Source: Labrenzia sp. THAF82 (GTDB lineage Bacteria; Pseudomonadota; Alphaproteobacteria; Rhizobiales; Stappiaceae). From it: DNA of 64,000 bases. The notes under the pieces were generated by a model. The model saw nothing but the letters and a program-made list of their open reading frames with translations. It was not told the DNA's origin and did no database searches. Made by a program: the position numbers and the translations under genes. The stretch spans positions 2,012,501 through 2,076,500 of the forward strand of contig NZ_CP045354.1 of the NCBI RefSeq assembly GCF_009363435.1, read 5' to 3'. Of the stretch, positions 18,735 to 28,403 are shown in pieces (position 1 is the first letter of the stretch; every line of letters begins with the position of its first letter).

Positions 18735-20054
18735 GTGACACTCTCAATAAAGGGCCGGTTCGTTGCAATGGTCTTCACGGCCGCTGCGATCATGATGGCC
18801 GGTACCGCATTTGCGTTCTATGTGTTTCGACAGGCGCTTTTGCAGGAAATTGGAACAAAGACCGGAGCAGAAAATTTCCTGACCGGTGATGTCGTTTCGA
18901 AAATTGATACCCTCATTCTCGACCAGATGGTCACGATCGGACTCGTAGTCTCACCTGTCGGCCTGGCATTTCTCGGCATCGCTGTGGTGCTTGCGCTCGG
19001 AATTGCGCGACCACTTCGCCGTCTTCAAAACGGTCTCGATAAATTGTCGGAAGGTGAATTGGATATCCGGATCGAAGGTGAACATCGAACGGACGAAATC
19101 GGCAAGATCGCCAGATCGGTCACGGGTTTTCGAGCCAATTTGGTTGAAAAGGCACAGGAGCAGGCACGGCAGGATCAGGCGCATCAGGATGCGATGAGCC
19201 AGGAACGCAAAGCACTGATGCAAGATGTTGCCGATGACTTTGAAAAGTCGGTTATCGGTGTGGTCGCTGGACTGACGAAAGCTGCCGGCAGCGTTGAAGA
19301 CAACTCTACCCGGCTGAGCGAAGCTGTGAACTCTTCCATTGTTGCCGTTGATGAAGTGCATCAGGCAACTTCAGAAGCAGGTGGTTCTGTCGATTGCGTG
19401 ACCGTGTCTGCTGAACGTCTTTCCGGTTCATTGCTTCGTGTTCGTGAGGATGTCGATCAGGCGACAGAGATTGCAAGCGCTGCAGTTGAAGAGGCACGAA
19501 AGACCGATGAGGTTGTCGGGCGGCTTTCGGAAACGGGCCGTGCAATTGGCGAGATCGTTGAACTGATCAGCCAGATTGCAAGTCAGACCAACCTTCTGGC
19601 CCTCAACGCCACCATTGAGGCTGCGCGCGCAGGCGAGGCAGGGCGCGGGTTCGCCGTGGTCGCAAATGAAGTCAAAGCGCTGGCTGAACAAACGACAAAG
19701 GCGACAGAAGACATTTCTGCTCAAGTAACGTCTGTACAGGAAGTGGCTGAACTCTCGGAAGGAGCAATCCGGTCGATTGCAGAAACAATTGGCCGCGTGA
19801 GTGAAATTTCGGGGAAAATCCGGGATGCCGTCGAGGAACAATCCGCGGCAAGCCAGGACATAGGCGAGAATGCTTTGGCTGCACGAAGCAGCTCAGAACT
19901 TGTCACTGCCAACGTCAACACCCTGAGTTCCGTGATGAACACCAGCCAGAGCGCCACAGAAGAGATGTTGTCGGCGGCTTCCGAACTTGGCAATTATTCC
20001 GACAGCCTTCAATCGCAAGTCGGCCAGTTCCTACAAAGCGTCAGGGCGGTCTGA
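18735..20054 (+). CDS. methyl-accepting chemotaxis protein with minimal periplasmic part
   Basis: From GTG 18735 (GGGGAAG just upstream) the receptor has 439 residues; a GTG at 18675 would add 20 poorly matching residues. Helix 1 is about residues 8-30 and helix 2 about 70-95, leaving only some 40 residues outside the membrane. A HAMP domain follows ([19 protein letters not shown]), then the signalling domain with its hairpin tip [38 protein letters not shown] region near residues 270-310. The tip contacts CheA and CheW. The short loop suggests sensing inside the membrane, via HAMP, or through a partner rather than a large ligand-binding domain. Confidence 0.9.
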   Translation: MTLSIKGRFVAMVFTAAAIMMAGTAFAFYVFRQALLQEIGTKTGAENFLTGDVVSKIDTLILDQMVTIGLVVSPVGLAFLGIAVVLALGIARPLRRLQNGLDKLSEGELDIRIEGEHRTDEIGKIARSVTGFRANLVEKAQEQARQDQAHQDAMSQERKALMQDVADDFEKSVIGVVAGLTKAAGSVEDNSTRLSEAVNSSIVAVDEVHQATSEAGGSVDCVTVSAERLSGSLLRVREDVDQATEIASAAVEEARKTDEVVGRLSETGRAIGEIVELISQIASQTNLLALNATIEAARAGEAGRGFAVVANEVKALAEQTTKATEDISAQVTSVQEVAELSEGAIRSIAETIGRVSEISGKIRDAVEEQSAASQDIGENALAARSSSELVTANVNTLSSVMNTSQSATEEMLSAASELGNYSDSLQSQVGQFLQSVRAV

Positions 20055-20185
20055 TTATACTTGTGATCTGTAGCAAAATTCTAGTTAAAAATGACAATAT
20101 ATAAGTAAATCTGCGTTCTTTTAGAGATTGGTTCAGGATTGATACCTTAGACTAACGCGGAGCATGTTTTGAATCGAAGAAGACC

Positions 20186-22069
20186 ATGGCAGAGATCTTG
20201 GCGTCGCCGCCAGTGCAGTATCTGATTTTCTGCTTGGGAGCGGTTGTCGTGTTCCTCGTCGCTTATCGATTGGGAACGCGGAAGACTGCGTCTCCCGAGG
20301 TGGAGAGCCTGTCTGGTTTCGGAAACGATGCCGCGATCTTGCAGCTTGTTGTCGAGCATGTCCATGAAGGCCTGGTTATGCAGGACATCTATGGGCGCAT
20401 CGAGTGGTCAAACCCTGCTTATTCCCGCATCACAGGCTACAGCGCAGACGAAATTCGAGGACGCCGACCTCAAGAGTTCATTTTGCCCAGCGAAAACCAG
20501 CTGCCCTCTGAGGAGATCGCCGACTTCAAATACGATCTGACCCGGTTTCGTTCAGGTGTCGAAGAGCTGATCATGAATCAGCGCAAGAATGGCGAAACAT
20601 TCTGGAACCAGCTGACATTCGCTGTTGTTGAAGGGACGACGTCTGACCAGACGAAAATCATCCTGATCTGCCGGGATGTGACCACTCAGGTTGAGCATGT
20701 CAAGGAACTAGAAGATGCGCGTAACAGGCTGAAATTTCAGGCAGAACACGACGATCTAACCGGCGTTGCCAATCGCTCGAAGCTGTCGTCTTATCTGCAG
20801 GAACTCGTGCAGGAGAAAAACGGTACGGGCCGAAAACTCGGGATCATCCAGTTTGATCTCGACCACTTCAAGGACATCAACGACAACCACGGACACAGCG
20901 CTGGTGATGCCGTGTTGCGGCACGCCGCCCAGGTTCTGCAAACCGCGGTCGGCGACAAGGGACTGGTGGCGAGGATCGGCGGTGACGAATTTATTGCTGT
21001 CATACCGGAGCCGAGCGGTGCGGATGAGCTGGACAGTCTTGGCAAGAAGATCATGAGCGGTCTTGAGCGGCCGATCACCGTGGACCGGCACAAATTGCGC
21101 GTGGCCGGCAGCGTTGGACTGGTTCTGGCCGACACTGCCAAGGTCAGTGCATCGGCACTTATCAACTGGGCCGATATTGCTCTTTATGAAGCCAAGAAAA
21201 CGGGCCGGGGCCGGGTCGCATGGTATTCAGATGCGGTTGGCGCGACGCATCGCCATCGGCGAATGGTTATGGCGCAACTCGACCAGGATCTGGAAAACAG
21301 CAACCTGACGCTTTTGATGGAGCCCCAATACTGTTTTCGAGAGAGCAAAATAGTCGGTTACGAAGTCTATGCGCGCTGGCTTCATCCAAGTGAAGGTCTT
21401 GTCGACCCCGTCACGCTGCTATCGGTCCAGGAAGACCAGAAGCGCATTGCAAGGATTGAAATGTTCGCCTTGCAGCGTGGTCTTGCGGAGATCCGTAACC
21501 TCAGGGAAGTTTCAAATTCGCCCTTCACCATGGCGCTGAATCTTTCTCAGGCAAGCTTGAAGTCACCAGACTTTATTGAAGCGCTTCAAAAGCTGAGCAG
21601 CGACAATGGCATCCCACTCGAAGCGCTGATCGTGGAATTCGATGAGAAAATCATCCGTTTTGACGAGAAAGACGGGCTTCTTGACGCGATCGAAGCGTTG
21701 AAAGGGATTGGTTGCAAAGTCGCTATTGATCGATTTGGCGGCGGGCATGGCGGCGCCGGTCAGCTGTTGCATGTTGCGGCCAATGTGATGAAAGTCTGCC
21801 CAGACCTCGTTGCTGGTTTGGAAGCCAACTGCGAGCGGCATCAGCTTGTACAGTCCGTGCTTCGGCTAGCAGATCAATTCGGACTGGAAACGGTTGCTGT
21901 CGGTGTGGATACGTCACGGCAGGTCGATGTCCTGAGAGCACTTGGGTGCAAGCAGATCCAGGGCAGCGCAGTTTCCGCACCTGTTTCTCCGAGGGAAGCG
22001 GAATTGCATGTGATGTCTTTCGAGCTGGAAGAGAACAATCCTCCCGATTTGGCTATTGCCAAAGGGTGA
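20186..22069 (+). CDS. PAS-GGDEF-EAL protein with degenerate EAL domain
   Basis: The 627-residue protein has one N-terminal membrane helix (about 10-27), a PAS domain (about 48-168, GRIEWSNPAYSRITGYS), a GGDEF domain with intact RIGGDEF (263-269) and an EAL-like domain (about 365-605). The GGDEF half should make c-di-GMP. The EAL half departs from the catalytic consensus: EVYAR at 393-397 instead of EALLR, D515-R516 where the metal-binding Asp pair belongs, and AVGVDT at 571-576 where AEGVET is usual. It is therefore probably a binding or regulatory domain rather than a phosphodiesterase. The gene follows the chemoreceptor by 131 nt. Confidence 0.9.
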   Translation: MAEILASPPVQYLIFCLGAVVVFLVAYRLGTRKTASPEVESLSGFGNDAAILQLVVEHVHEGLVMQDIYGRIEWSNPAYSRITGYSADEIRGRRPQEFILPSENQLPSEEIADFKYDLTRFRSGVEELIMNQRKNGETFWNQLTFAVVEGTTSDQTKIILICRDVTTQVEHVKELEDARNRLKFQAEHDDLTGVANRSKLSSYLQELVQEKNGTGRKLGIIQFDLDHFKDINDNHGHSAGDAVLRHAAQVLQTAVGDKGLVARIGGDEFIAVIPEPSGADELDSLGKKIMSGLERPITVDRHKLRVAGSVGLVLADTAKVSASALINWADIALYEAKKTGRGRVAWYSDAVGATHRHRRMVMAQLDQDLENSNLTLLMEPQYCFRESKIVGYEVYARWLHPSEGLVDPVTLLSVQEDQKRIARIEMFALQRGLAEIRNLREVSNSPFTMALNLSQASLKSPDFIEALQKLSSDNGIPLEALIVEFDEKIIRFDEKDGLLDAIEALKGIGCKVAIDRFGGGHGGAGQLLHVAANVMKVCPDLVAGLEANCERHQLVQSVLRLADQFGLETVAVGVDTSRQVDVLRALGCKQIQGSAVSAPVSPREAELHVMSFELEENNPPDLAIAKG

Positions 22070-22480
22070 TCCGTTGCTCTCGCAGCGCTTCGGCGAGGGG
22101 GCTGTTGGGTCTGTGTCTCATCCGCAACAGTTGCATTGCTCATGTACGGAAGTGGCGAATTTGTCCTTCCCAAGTGATGCGAAAGCGGGTACCTAATTTT
22201 CCAGTCAGCTCCTAGAAGTTGATTCATTTCCAAGTCACAAGTGGCTTCCCCGCCACGCAACCAGGAGGGCCTACATGATAGATCGTTGCATGATCCACCC
22301 ATTTGTCGCCCTTGAGGGTTGCCCAGGGATTACTGTCCGCCTCCGTTAGCGACGCGCTCAGTCCTCGTTCATAATCCTAAGATCTGCGGTGACCGGCACA
22401 AGCCGCTCATATGTGGCTGCATACCGTTTCGTTGTATGTCCGCCGTCACCAGTGACACATCCCATTTCGGAGACGATCCG
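22070..22480. other. 411-nt intergenic region with a possible leader ORF
   Basis: This gap lies between the GGDEF/EAL gene and the small membrane protein gene. It holds a short stem GTGGC/GCCAC (22241-22256) and, just after it, a perfect AGGAGG followed by a 24-codon ORF at 22275. No known riboswitch or RNA gene is recognised. The ABC exporter promoter should be here. Confidence 0.5.
22275..22349 (+). CDS. possible 24-residue leader peptide
   Basis: AGGAGG (22263-22268) precedes the ATG at 22275 by 6 nt, the strongest Shine-Dalgarno match in the area. The ORF encodes 24 residues starting MIDRCMIHPFVAL and ending at TAG 22349. It stops about 130 nt before the downstream membrane-protein gene. 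It might be a leader peptide or small protein, but no run of regulatory codons is obvious and conservation is untested. Low confidence. Confidence 0.3.
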   Translation: MIDRCMIHPFVALEGCPGITVRLR

Positions 22481-22909
22481 ATGTCAGTCCAATTCACACC
22501 GGACCTGGCCGCATTGGCGGGCCGTCCGGACTTCGAGGTGACCCCTCCCGAAGAGCCGGATCCCGGTATTTTTGTGCGTTTGAAAAGGACAGTTGCCTCC
22601 GCAGCTCTTTTTCTGGGCACTACATTTGCAGTCGCCGGGCTGTTTTTCATTCCGGTGCTCTTTTTCAACCTAAGCCGGATCGAGGCTTTGGAAATCGCAG
22701 GCCAGCAACTCACCGCGACAGCGTTCCTGGGTCAGCTGGGTGCGCTGTTCTGGGGCACTTTTGTCCTGGCTCTGGCCTTCACAAGTTTCGTTGCCAGCAT
22801 GCTCATATTTGCATCTGGCCGATTGATACGCCCGTATTCGAAACCCGTGGGACAGGAAGATGCCATGGCGCATTTGACTGTGTTACGGTTGAGCGGGTCT
22901 GAGAGGTAA
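22481..22909 (+). CDS. two-helix membrane protein coupled to an ABC exporter
   Basis: From ATG 22481 (GGAGA 7 nt upstream) the protein has 142 residues: a proline-rich acidic N-terminus (TPPEEPDPG), a membrane helix at about 35-58, and another at about 86-108. The frame is open upstream, but no other start has a ribosome binding site. Its stop lies 2 nt before the ATG of the ABC exporter, so the pair is translationally coupled. I recognise no family. It may be an accessory subunit of the exporter, by position only. Confidence 0.65.
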   Translation: MSVQFTPDLAALAGRPDFEVTPPEEPDPGIFVRLKRTVASAALFLGTTFAVAGLFFIPVLFFNLSRIEALEIAGQQLTATAFLGQLGALFWGTFVLALAFTSFVASMLIFASGRLIRPYSKPVGQEDAMAHLTVLRLSGSER

Positions 22910-22911
22910 TC

Positions 22912-24750
22912 ATGTTTGATCGGTTCGAAAAGCTCATTGATCCGTTCGAAAACACAGAACTCGACGTTCCTCCCAAGGGTTTTTGGGCCTTCTGTTGGTA
23001 CTACACCAAACCAGTCTGGCCCATTTTGCTCACTGCCTCTGTCCTGGGGGCGATTATCGCAGTGCTGGAGGTTCTGATCTTCACGTTTCTGGGCGAGCTG
23101 GTCACCTGGCTCAGCACCGAGAACGCAGAGACCTTCTTTGAAGACAATTGGCGACAATTGCTCTGGATGGGGCTGGTTGTGCTGGTACTGTTGCCGGGCG
23201 TTGCTGCCATCTGGGAGATGTTGTTCCACCAGGGCCTGATGGGAACCTATCCCATGTCGGTGCGTTGGCGGGTGCATCGATATCTGCTGCGTCAGAGCAT
23301 TTCGTTCTATCAAAACGATTTTGCGGGACGGATCGCCAACAAACTGATGCAGACAGCGCTTGCCGTGAGAGAGGTTGTCACGCGGATCGCAGACATTCTG
23401 GTCTATGTGATTGTCTACTTCGTTGCAGCACTGTTCGTCGTGGCTGAGGCCAGTCCTTATTTCGCCATTCCATTCATGGCCTGGCTGGGCTGTTATCTGG
23501 TGACGATGCGGATCTTCATTCCGAGACTCAAAAACGTTTCCAGGGAACAGGCAGACGCGCGGTCAGTCATGACGGGACACGTGGTGGATGCATACACCAA
23601 CATCTCGACCGTGAAGCTGTTTTCACACGCTGCGAGAGAAGAGGACTATGCAAAGACTTCGATGATGACCTTCCTCAAAACCGTATTCTTGCAAATGCGG
23701 TTGGTTACGGGAATGAACATCACGCTGACGACATTGAACATGGTGCTCCTGTTCGCAGTTGCCGCGATGTCGATCAGTCTCTGGCAGGCGGGCTCTGTTT
23801 CCACGGGCGAGATTGCTGTTGCGGTTGCACTGGTTCTGAGGTTTCAGGGCATGTCGCAATGGATTCTCTGGGAAGTGTCAGGCCTCTTTGAGAACATCGG
23901 GACGGTTCAGGATGGCATCAATACGATCTCGCGTGAGCGCGATGTTGTGGATGTGCCTGAGGCGACTGCACTTGAAGTGCCTGCAGGCGAAATCCGTTTC
24001 GACGGGATCGGCTTCCATTATGGCAAGGCGTCCGGTGTGATCGAGGACCTCACCTTGAACATTCAGCCTGGTGAAAAGATCGGCCTGATCGGCCGTTCAG
24101 GTGCGGGTAAATCGACCTTGGTCAATCTGCTGTTGCGCTTTTACGATCTGGAGCGCGGTAAGATTCTGATCGACGGGCAGGATATTGCTGGTGTTCGACA
24201 GGATGACATTCGCGCAAATGTCGGGGTGGTGACGCAGGACACATCACTGCTTCATCGTTCGATCTTCGAGAACGTCGCCTACGGCAAGCCGGATGTCAGC
24301 CGCGAAGAGGTCGAAGCAGCGCTCGGCAAGGCCCATGCACTTGAGTTCGTCGGTGGTCTGACTGACCTCAACGACAGGGCTGGACTGGATGCTCATGTCG
24401 GTGAACGCGGCGTCAAGCTTTCGGGCGGGCAAAGGCAGCGGATTGCGATTGCACGGGTGCTCTTGAAGGATGCGCCGATCCTTGTGCTCGATGAGGCGAC
24501 TTCCGCACTTGATTCCGAAGTGGAAATCGCCATCCAGGAAAGCCTGTTTGAGTTGATGAAAGGCAAGACTGTGATTGCGATCGCCCACCGGCTTTCGACC
24601 ATCGCGGCGATGGATCGGCTGATTGTCATGGACAACGGCCGAATCATCGAGGAAGGCTCACATCAGGAATTGCTTGACCGGAATGGCCTTTATGCCCAGC
24701 TCTGGCAACATCAATCAGGTGGCTTCCTGGCTCCTGTTCAGGCAGCCTAG
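22912..24750 (+). CDS. ABC exporter half-transporter, paralogue of the one at 16226
   Basis: The 612-residue protein has six membrane helices, then an ATPase with GRSGAGKST (near 393), QDTSLLHRS, LSGGQRQR (near 502) and LVLDEATSALD. It resembles the 16226 protein along its length; the ATPase ends are nearly the same through IAHRLSTIAAMDRLIVMD and both finish QSGGFL plus a short tail. The membrane parts are more diverged. A heterodimer of the two, or two homodimers with different substrates, are both possible. It is coupled to the two-helix protein upstream. Confidence 0.88.
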   Translation: MFDRFEKLIDPFENTELDVPPKGFWAFCWYYTKPVWPILLTASVLGAIIAVLEVLIFTFLGELVTWLSTENAETFFEDNWRQLLWMGLVVLVLLPGVAAIWEMLFHQGLMGTYPMSVRWRVHRYLLRQSISFYQNDFAGRIANKLMQTALAVREVVTRIADILVYVIVYFVAALFVVAEASPYFAIPFMAWLGCYLVTMRIFIPRLKNVSREQADARSVMTGHVVDAYTNISTVKLFSHAAREEDYAKTSMMTFLKTVFLQMRLVTGMNITLTTLNMVLLFAVAAMSISLWQAGSVSTGEIAVAVALVLRFQGMSQWILWEVSGLFENIGTVQDGINTISRERDVVDVPEATALEVPAGEIRFDGIGFHYGKASGVIEDLTLNIQPGEKIGLIGRSGAGKSTLVNLLLRFYDLERGKILIDGQDIAGVRQDDIRANVGVVTQDTSLLHRSIFENVAYGKPDVSREEVEAALGKAHALEFVGGLTDLNDRAGLDAHVGERGVKLSGGQRQRIAIARVLLKDAPILVLDEATSALDSEVEIAIQESLFELMKGKTVIAIAHRLSTIAAMDRLIVMDNGRIIEEGSHQELLDRNGLYAQLWQHQSGGFLAPVQAA

Positions 24751-25047
24751 TGGACCCATAACAAAATGCAGGGCCGGGAAATCCATTTCCGGTCTTGCAC
24801 TCCGTGCCAAAATAGGGTCTGAACAAACGCGGCAGCGGTTTTGCCTGCGACATATGCGTTCTAGGGCGTTTGTTGAACTGGACAAGCGTTTCGAAGGGTG
24901 CAAAAAGACAAACCGCTTGACCGGTGCGCGTTTGAGGGTGCCCGGTCTCCGTAGAGCCCGGCATGGTTCCGAGGTCCTTCTGGGGCAGAAGGGTTTGGGC
25001 CGTGCGTGGGCTTTCGGTACAGGTTGAACATAAAAGAGGACGCGACC
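24751..25047. promoter_or_regulatory. leader/promoter region of petABC
   Basis: The 297-nt gap between the ABC exporter and petA should contain the exporter's terminator and the pet promoter. A weak dyad CCGGGAA/TTTCCGG (24774-24792) may help termination but has no T-run. Short ORFs cross it on both strands, none with a ribosome binding site or recognisable product. Confidence 0.4.
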
Positions 25048-25611
25048 TTGGCACACAACACGGATGCGGAAGAACCGAACCGCCGTGACTTTCTCTACAT
25101 CGCGACCGGGGCAATGGGCGTTGTAGGCGCCGGCGCGTTGGTATGGCCGTTCATAGATCAGATGAACCCGGATGCTTCCGCTTTGGCATTGGCATCTATT
25201 GAAGTTGATGTGTCTGCCGTCGAAGAGGGGCAGTCAATCACGGTAAAGTGGCGTGGTAAGCCGGTATTCATCCGCAACCGCACCGAAACGGAAGTGGACG
25301 AAGCCAAGTCTGTGCCGATCGCGGATTTGCCGGACCAATTGGCGCGTAACGCCAACCTGCCGGCTGACGCGGATGCGTCCGATCCGAACCGTGGTGTTGA
25401 GGGCAAGGAAAACTGGCTGGTGCAGATCGGTATCTGTACACACCTTGGCTGCGTTCCGATTGGTGACGCAGGTGAGTTTGGCGGTTGGTTCTGCCCATGC
25501 CATGGCTCCCACTATGACACTGCCGGCCGTATCCGTAAGGGCCCGGCTCCCGAGAATTTGCTGATTCCGCCGCTCGAGTTCGTTGGCGACTCGACGATCA
25601 AGATCGGCTAA
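25048..25611 (+). CDS. petA: ubiquinol-cytochrome c reductase Rieske iron-sulfur subunit
   Basis: TTG at 25048 follows GAGGA by 7 nt and gives 187 residues, the family length. The N-terminus has NRRDFLY, a twin-arginine signal anchor, and one membrane helix (about 16-36). The [2Fe-2S] ligands lie in CTHLGC (Cys130, His132, Cys135) and CPCHGSHYD (Cys149, Cys151, His152). The protein moves electrons from ubiquinol at the Qo site to cytochrome c1. It is the first gene of petABC. Upstream in-frame codons to 25006 lack a better start. Confidence 0.95.
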   Translation: MAHNTDAEEPNRRDFLYIATGAMGVVGAGALVWPFIDQMNPDASALALASIEVDVSAVEEGQSITVKWRGKPVFIRNRTETEVDEAKSVPIADLPDQLARNANLPADADASDPNRGVEGKENWLVQIGICTHLGCVPIGDAGEFGGWFCPCHGSHYDTAGRIRKGPAPENLLIPPLEFVGDSTIKIG

Positions 25612-25636
25612 CGGCAGACATTTTTAGGAGACAGCC

Positions 25637-26902
25637 ATGGCTGGACATTCAGACTATGTACCGCAAAGCGCTGCGGCTAAGTGGCTTGAAAGCCGCTTGC
25701 CGGTTATTTCGCTTATGCGCGGTTCCTTTGTAGATTTCCCGACCCCGAAGAACCTGAACTACTGGTGGACCTTCGGTGGTATCCTGTTTTTCGTGCTGAT
25801 TGCGCAGATCCTGACCGGTATCGTTCTGGTGATGCATTATACGCCCAGCACCGGTGCAGCGTTCGACAGCGTCGAGCACATCATGCGTGATGTGAATTTC
25901 GGCTGGATGCTACGCTATCTGCACTCAAACGGCGCTTCGATGTTCTTCATCGCCGTTTACATTCACATTTTCCGTGGTCTCTACTACGGTTCCTACAAGG
26001 CGCCACGCGAGATTTCCTGGATCCTTGGCGTGATCATCTTCCTGATCATGATGGGCACAGCCTTCATGGGCTACGTCCTGCCGTGGGGGCAGATGTCCTT
26101 CTGGGGCGCAACGGTTATCACCAACCTGTTCTCGGCGATTCCGCTGGTCGGTGAAGCCATCGTGACTTGGCTTTGGGGCGGCTTTGCGGTCGACAATCCG
26201 ACGCTGAACCGGTTCTTCTCGCTGCACTATCTGCTGCCGTTCATGATTTTCGGCGTGGTGATCCTGCACGTATGGGCCTTCCACACGACGGGCAACAACA
26301 ACCCGACCGGTGTTCAGCCGAAGACCAAACAGGACACGCTTCCGTTCCATCCGTACTACACGATGAAGGACCTGTTCGCGATTGTCGTGTTCATGATCTT
26401 CTTCTCATGGTTCGCATTCTACCTGCCGAACTATCTGGGTCACGCCGACAACTATATCGAGGCCAACCCGCTGGTTACGCCTGCGCACATCGTTCCTGAA
26501 TGGTACTTCCTGCCGTTCTACGCGATCCTGCGTGCCGTTCCGGACAAGCTCGGTGGTGTTGTGTTGATGTTCGGTGCGATTGCAGTTCTGTTCATCCTGC
26601 CGTGGCTGGATACTTCAAAGGTGCGTTCCGGTGCTTACCGTCCGCTGTTCAAACAGTTCTTCTGGATCTTTGCAGCGGTCTGTGTGGCTCTTGGGTATCT
26701 TGGCGCAATGCCCGCTGAAGGCATCTACGTGACGCTTTCGCGCATCTTCACCGCCTACTACTTCGCGCACTTCCTGGTCATCTTGCCGATGCTCGGTTTC
26801 CTTGAAAAACCGAAGCCGCTTCCGGCATCGATTTCAGAATCGGTGCTGAAGGGTGGATCAGGCAAACCGGCTGCTGCAGCTGCAGCTCCGGAAACGAAGT
26901 AA
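25637..26902 (+). CDS. petB: cytochrome b of the bc1 complex
   Basis: The 421-residue protein has eight predicted membrane helices. It contains the heme-ligand helices ([34 protein letters not shown] and [11 protein letters not shown]) and the Qo-site motif PEWYFLPFY. It oxidises and reduces ubiquinone in the Q cycle. AGGAG sits 6 nt before the ATG, 25 nt after petA. The Ala-rich C-terminal tail (about 15 residues) is normal variation. Confidence 0.97.
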   Translation: MAGHSDYVPQSAAAKWLESRLPVISLMRGSFVDFPTPKNLNYWWTFGGILFFVLIAQILTGIVLVMHYTPSTGAAFDSVEHIMRDVNFGWMLRYLHSNGASMFFIAVYIHIFRGLYYGSYKAPREISWILGVIIFLIMMGTAFMGYVLPWGQMSFWGATVITNLFSAIPLVGEAIVTWLWGGFAVDNPTLNRFFSLHYLLPFMIFGVVILHVWAFHTTGNNNPTGVQPKTKQDTLPFHPYYTMKDLFAIVVFMIFFSWFAFYLPNYLGHADNYIEANPLVTPAHIVPEWYFLPFYAILRAVPDKLGGVVLMFGAIAVLFILPWLDTSKVRSGAYRPLFKQFFWIFAAVCVALGYLGAMPAEGIYVTLSRIFTAYYFAHFLVILPMLGFLEKPKPLPASISESVLKGGSGKPAAAAAAPETK

Positions 26903-26932
26903 CGCGAACCGGATCAGGAGTTATTTGAGACA

Positions 26933-27772
26933 ATGAGCACCATGATCAAAATGGTTCGTTCCCTAGCAGCAGTGGCAGCACTTGCCATTGCGACGCCGGC
27001 GATGGCTGCTGGCGCCAAGGTCGAAATCGACTATCAGAGCTGGTCTTTTGCCGGTCCGTTCGGTTTCTATGACAGGGCCCAGCTGCAACGCGGTTTCAAG
27101 GTCTATCGTGAAAACTGCTCGGCCTGCCACGGTCTGAGACTTGTTGCTTTCCGCAACCTGGCCGAAGATGGAGGCCCGAGCTTCACCGAAGACCAGGCCA
27201 AGGCAGTCGCGGCGGAATACACAGTTGTCGACGGACCAGACGATTTCGGCGACATGTATGACCGACCGGCGATTTTGGCCGACCGGTTCCCCTCGCCATT
27301 CCCCAACGAGCAGGCGGCACGTGCTGCCAACAACGGCGCTTACCCGCCGGACTTTTCCCTGCTCGCAAAAGCGCGCGCTGCACAGCGCGGCTTCCCGTGG
27401 TTTGTCTTTGACATCTTCACGCAGTACCAGGAAAACGGTCCGGACTATATCTACTCACTGCTGACGGGCTATGTGGATGCTCCCGAAGGCGTGGAAGTGC
27501 CGGATGGGCAGTACTATAACCACTCGTTCCTGGCTGGCGAGTTCATCTCCATGGCTCCTCCTTTGTTTGAAGAGGCCGTGGAATATACAGATGGTACGCC
27601 CATGACGGTGGATCAGTACGCGAAGGACGTTGCGGCGTTCATGATGTGGGCTGCTGAGCCTCATCTGGAAGATCGCAAGAAAATCGGCTTCCGCGTCATG
27701 ATCTTCCTGATCGTCTTTGCTGGACTGCTGTACTTCACCAAGAAGAAACTATGGCGCAATGTTGAGCATTGA
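26933..27772 (+). CDS. petC: cytochrome c1
   Basis: The 279-residue precursor has a Sec signal peptide (cleavage likely after AMA, residue 26), the heme c attachment site CSACH at residues 62-66, a likely axial Met in SMAPPL (Met207) and a C-terminal membrane anchor (about 252-270) ending in KKKLWRNVEH. It receives electrons from the Rieske centre and passes them to soluble or anchored cytochrome c. Separate from cytochrome b, not fused as in Bradyrhizobium fbcH. Last gene of the operon; a terminator follows. Confidence 0.96.
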   Translation: MSTMIKMVRSLAAVAALAIATPAMAAGAKVEIDYQSWSFAGPFGFYDRAQLQRGFKVYRENCSACHGLRLVAFRNLAEDGGPSFTEDQAKAVAAEYTVVDGPDDFGDMYDRPAILADRFPSPFPNEQAARAANNGAYPPDFSLLAKARAAQRGFPWFVFDIFTQYQENGPDYIYSLLTGYVDAPEGVEVPDGQYYNHSFLAGEFISMAPPLFEEAVEYTDGTPMTVDQYAKDVAAFMMWAAEPHLEDRKKIGFRVMIFLIVFAGLLYFTKKKLWRNVEH

Positions 27773-27798
27773 TTGATTGCCTGCAGAATGCATGATGA

Positions 27799-27824
27799 AA
27801 GCCGCCGGTTTCCGGCGGCTTTTT
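27799..27824 (+). terminator. Rho-independent terminator of petABC
   Basis: AAGCCGCCGG (27799-27808) pairs with CCGGCGGCTT (27812-27821) around TTT, followed by more T. It lies 26 nt after petC and 17 nt before the next start, so the next gene needs its own promoter or read-through. Confidence 0.9.
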
Positions 27825-27840
27825 CTTTGGGGGAATGTTA

Positions 27841-28332
27841 ATGCACCGCTTGTTGTTGTTACTGGGAACGCTTGTCCTTTCCTGGAGCGCTGTGGCCGGG
27901 TCTGCGGCGACGCACCGGGTGTCGGTGCTCGACATGCAATTGGCGATGAAAGCCGCGCTTCGCGCGGTGCTGGTGTGTAATGAAGCTGGTCATCAAGTGG
28001 GTGTGTCGGTCGTCGATCGGTTCGGCCTGGAGCAAGTCACATTGAGAAGCAACATGGGAGGGGCCCATGTGACCGACGCCGCGCGCCGCAAGGCCTGGAC
28101 CGCGGCAACGTTCAATCTGCCGACATCCGAAATTGACGCTCTGGCGCAGGATGAGGCGCGTGAGGATCTTCGAACGCTCTCCGGCGTCCTTGCACTTGCC
28201 GGCGGGTTGCCGATTGTCTCGCAGTCCGGTGAGCTGCTGGGTGGAATAGGCGTGGCCGGCGGAGAGGGCACTGAAAATGAGGCCAAATGTGCTGAAGCCG
28301 GTCTTGACGCCATTGCAGAACAATTGAAATAA
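27841..28332 (+). CDS. secreted GlcG/HbpS family heme-binding-like protein
   Basis: Starting at ATG 27841 (GGGGGA 6 nt upstream; another ATG at 27835 is too close) the precursor has 163 residues. A signal peptide covers about residues 1-20. The mature part matches GlcG/HbpS: VGVSVVDRFGLEQVTLR, then ARRKAWTAATFNLPTS, and GGLPIVSQSGELLGGIGVAGG. Some relatives bind heme and iron; others have no known role. The site beside cytochrome c1 is suggestive but the terminator separates them. Confidence 0.82.
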   Translation: MHRLLLLLGTLVLSWSAVAGSAATHRVSVLDMQLAMKAALRAVLVCNEAGHQVGVSVVDRFGLEQVTLRSNMGGAHVTDAARRKAWTAATFNLPTSEIDALAQDEAREDLRTLSGVLALAGGLPIVSQSGELLGGIGVAGGEGTENEAKCAEAGLDAIAEQLK

Positions 28333-28403
28333 CCCACCTCGAAGCGGCAGCCGGGCTTTGTTCGGACAAGGCTGGCAGGACTTAGATCATTTTTGGAGCG
28401 GAC

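Noticed and set aside
24623-25114. 134- and 156-codon ORFs on opposite strands across the petA leader
   Set aside because: They overlap the exporter 3' end, lack ribosome binding sites and look like nothing known.
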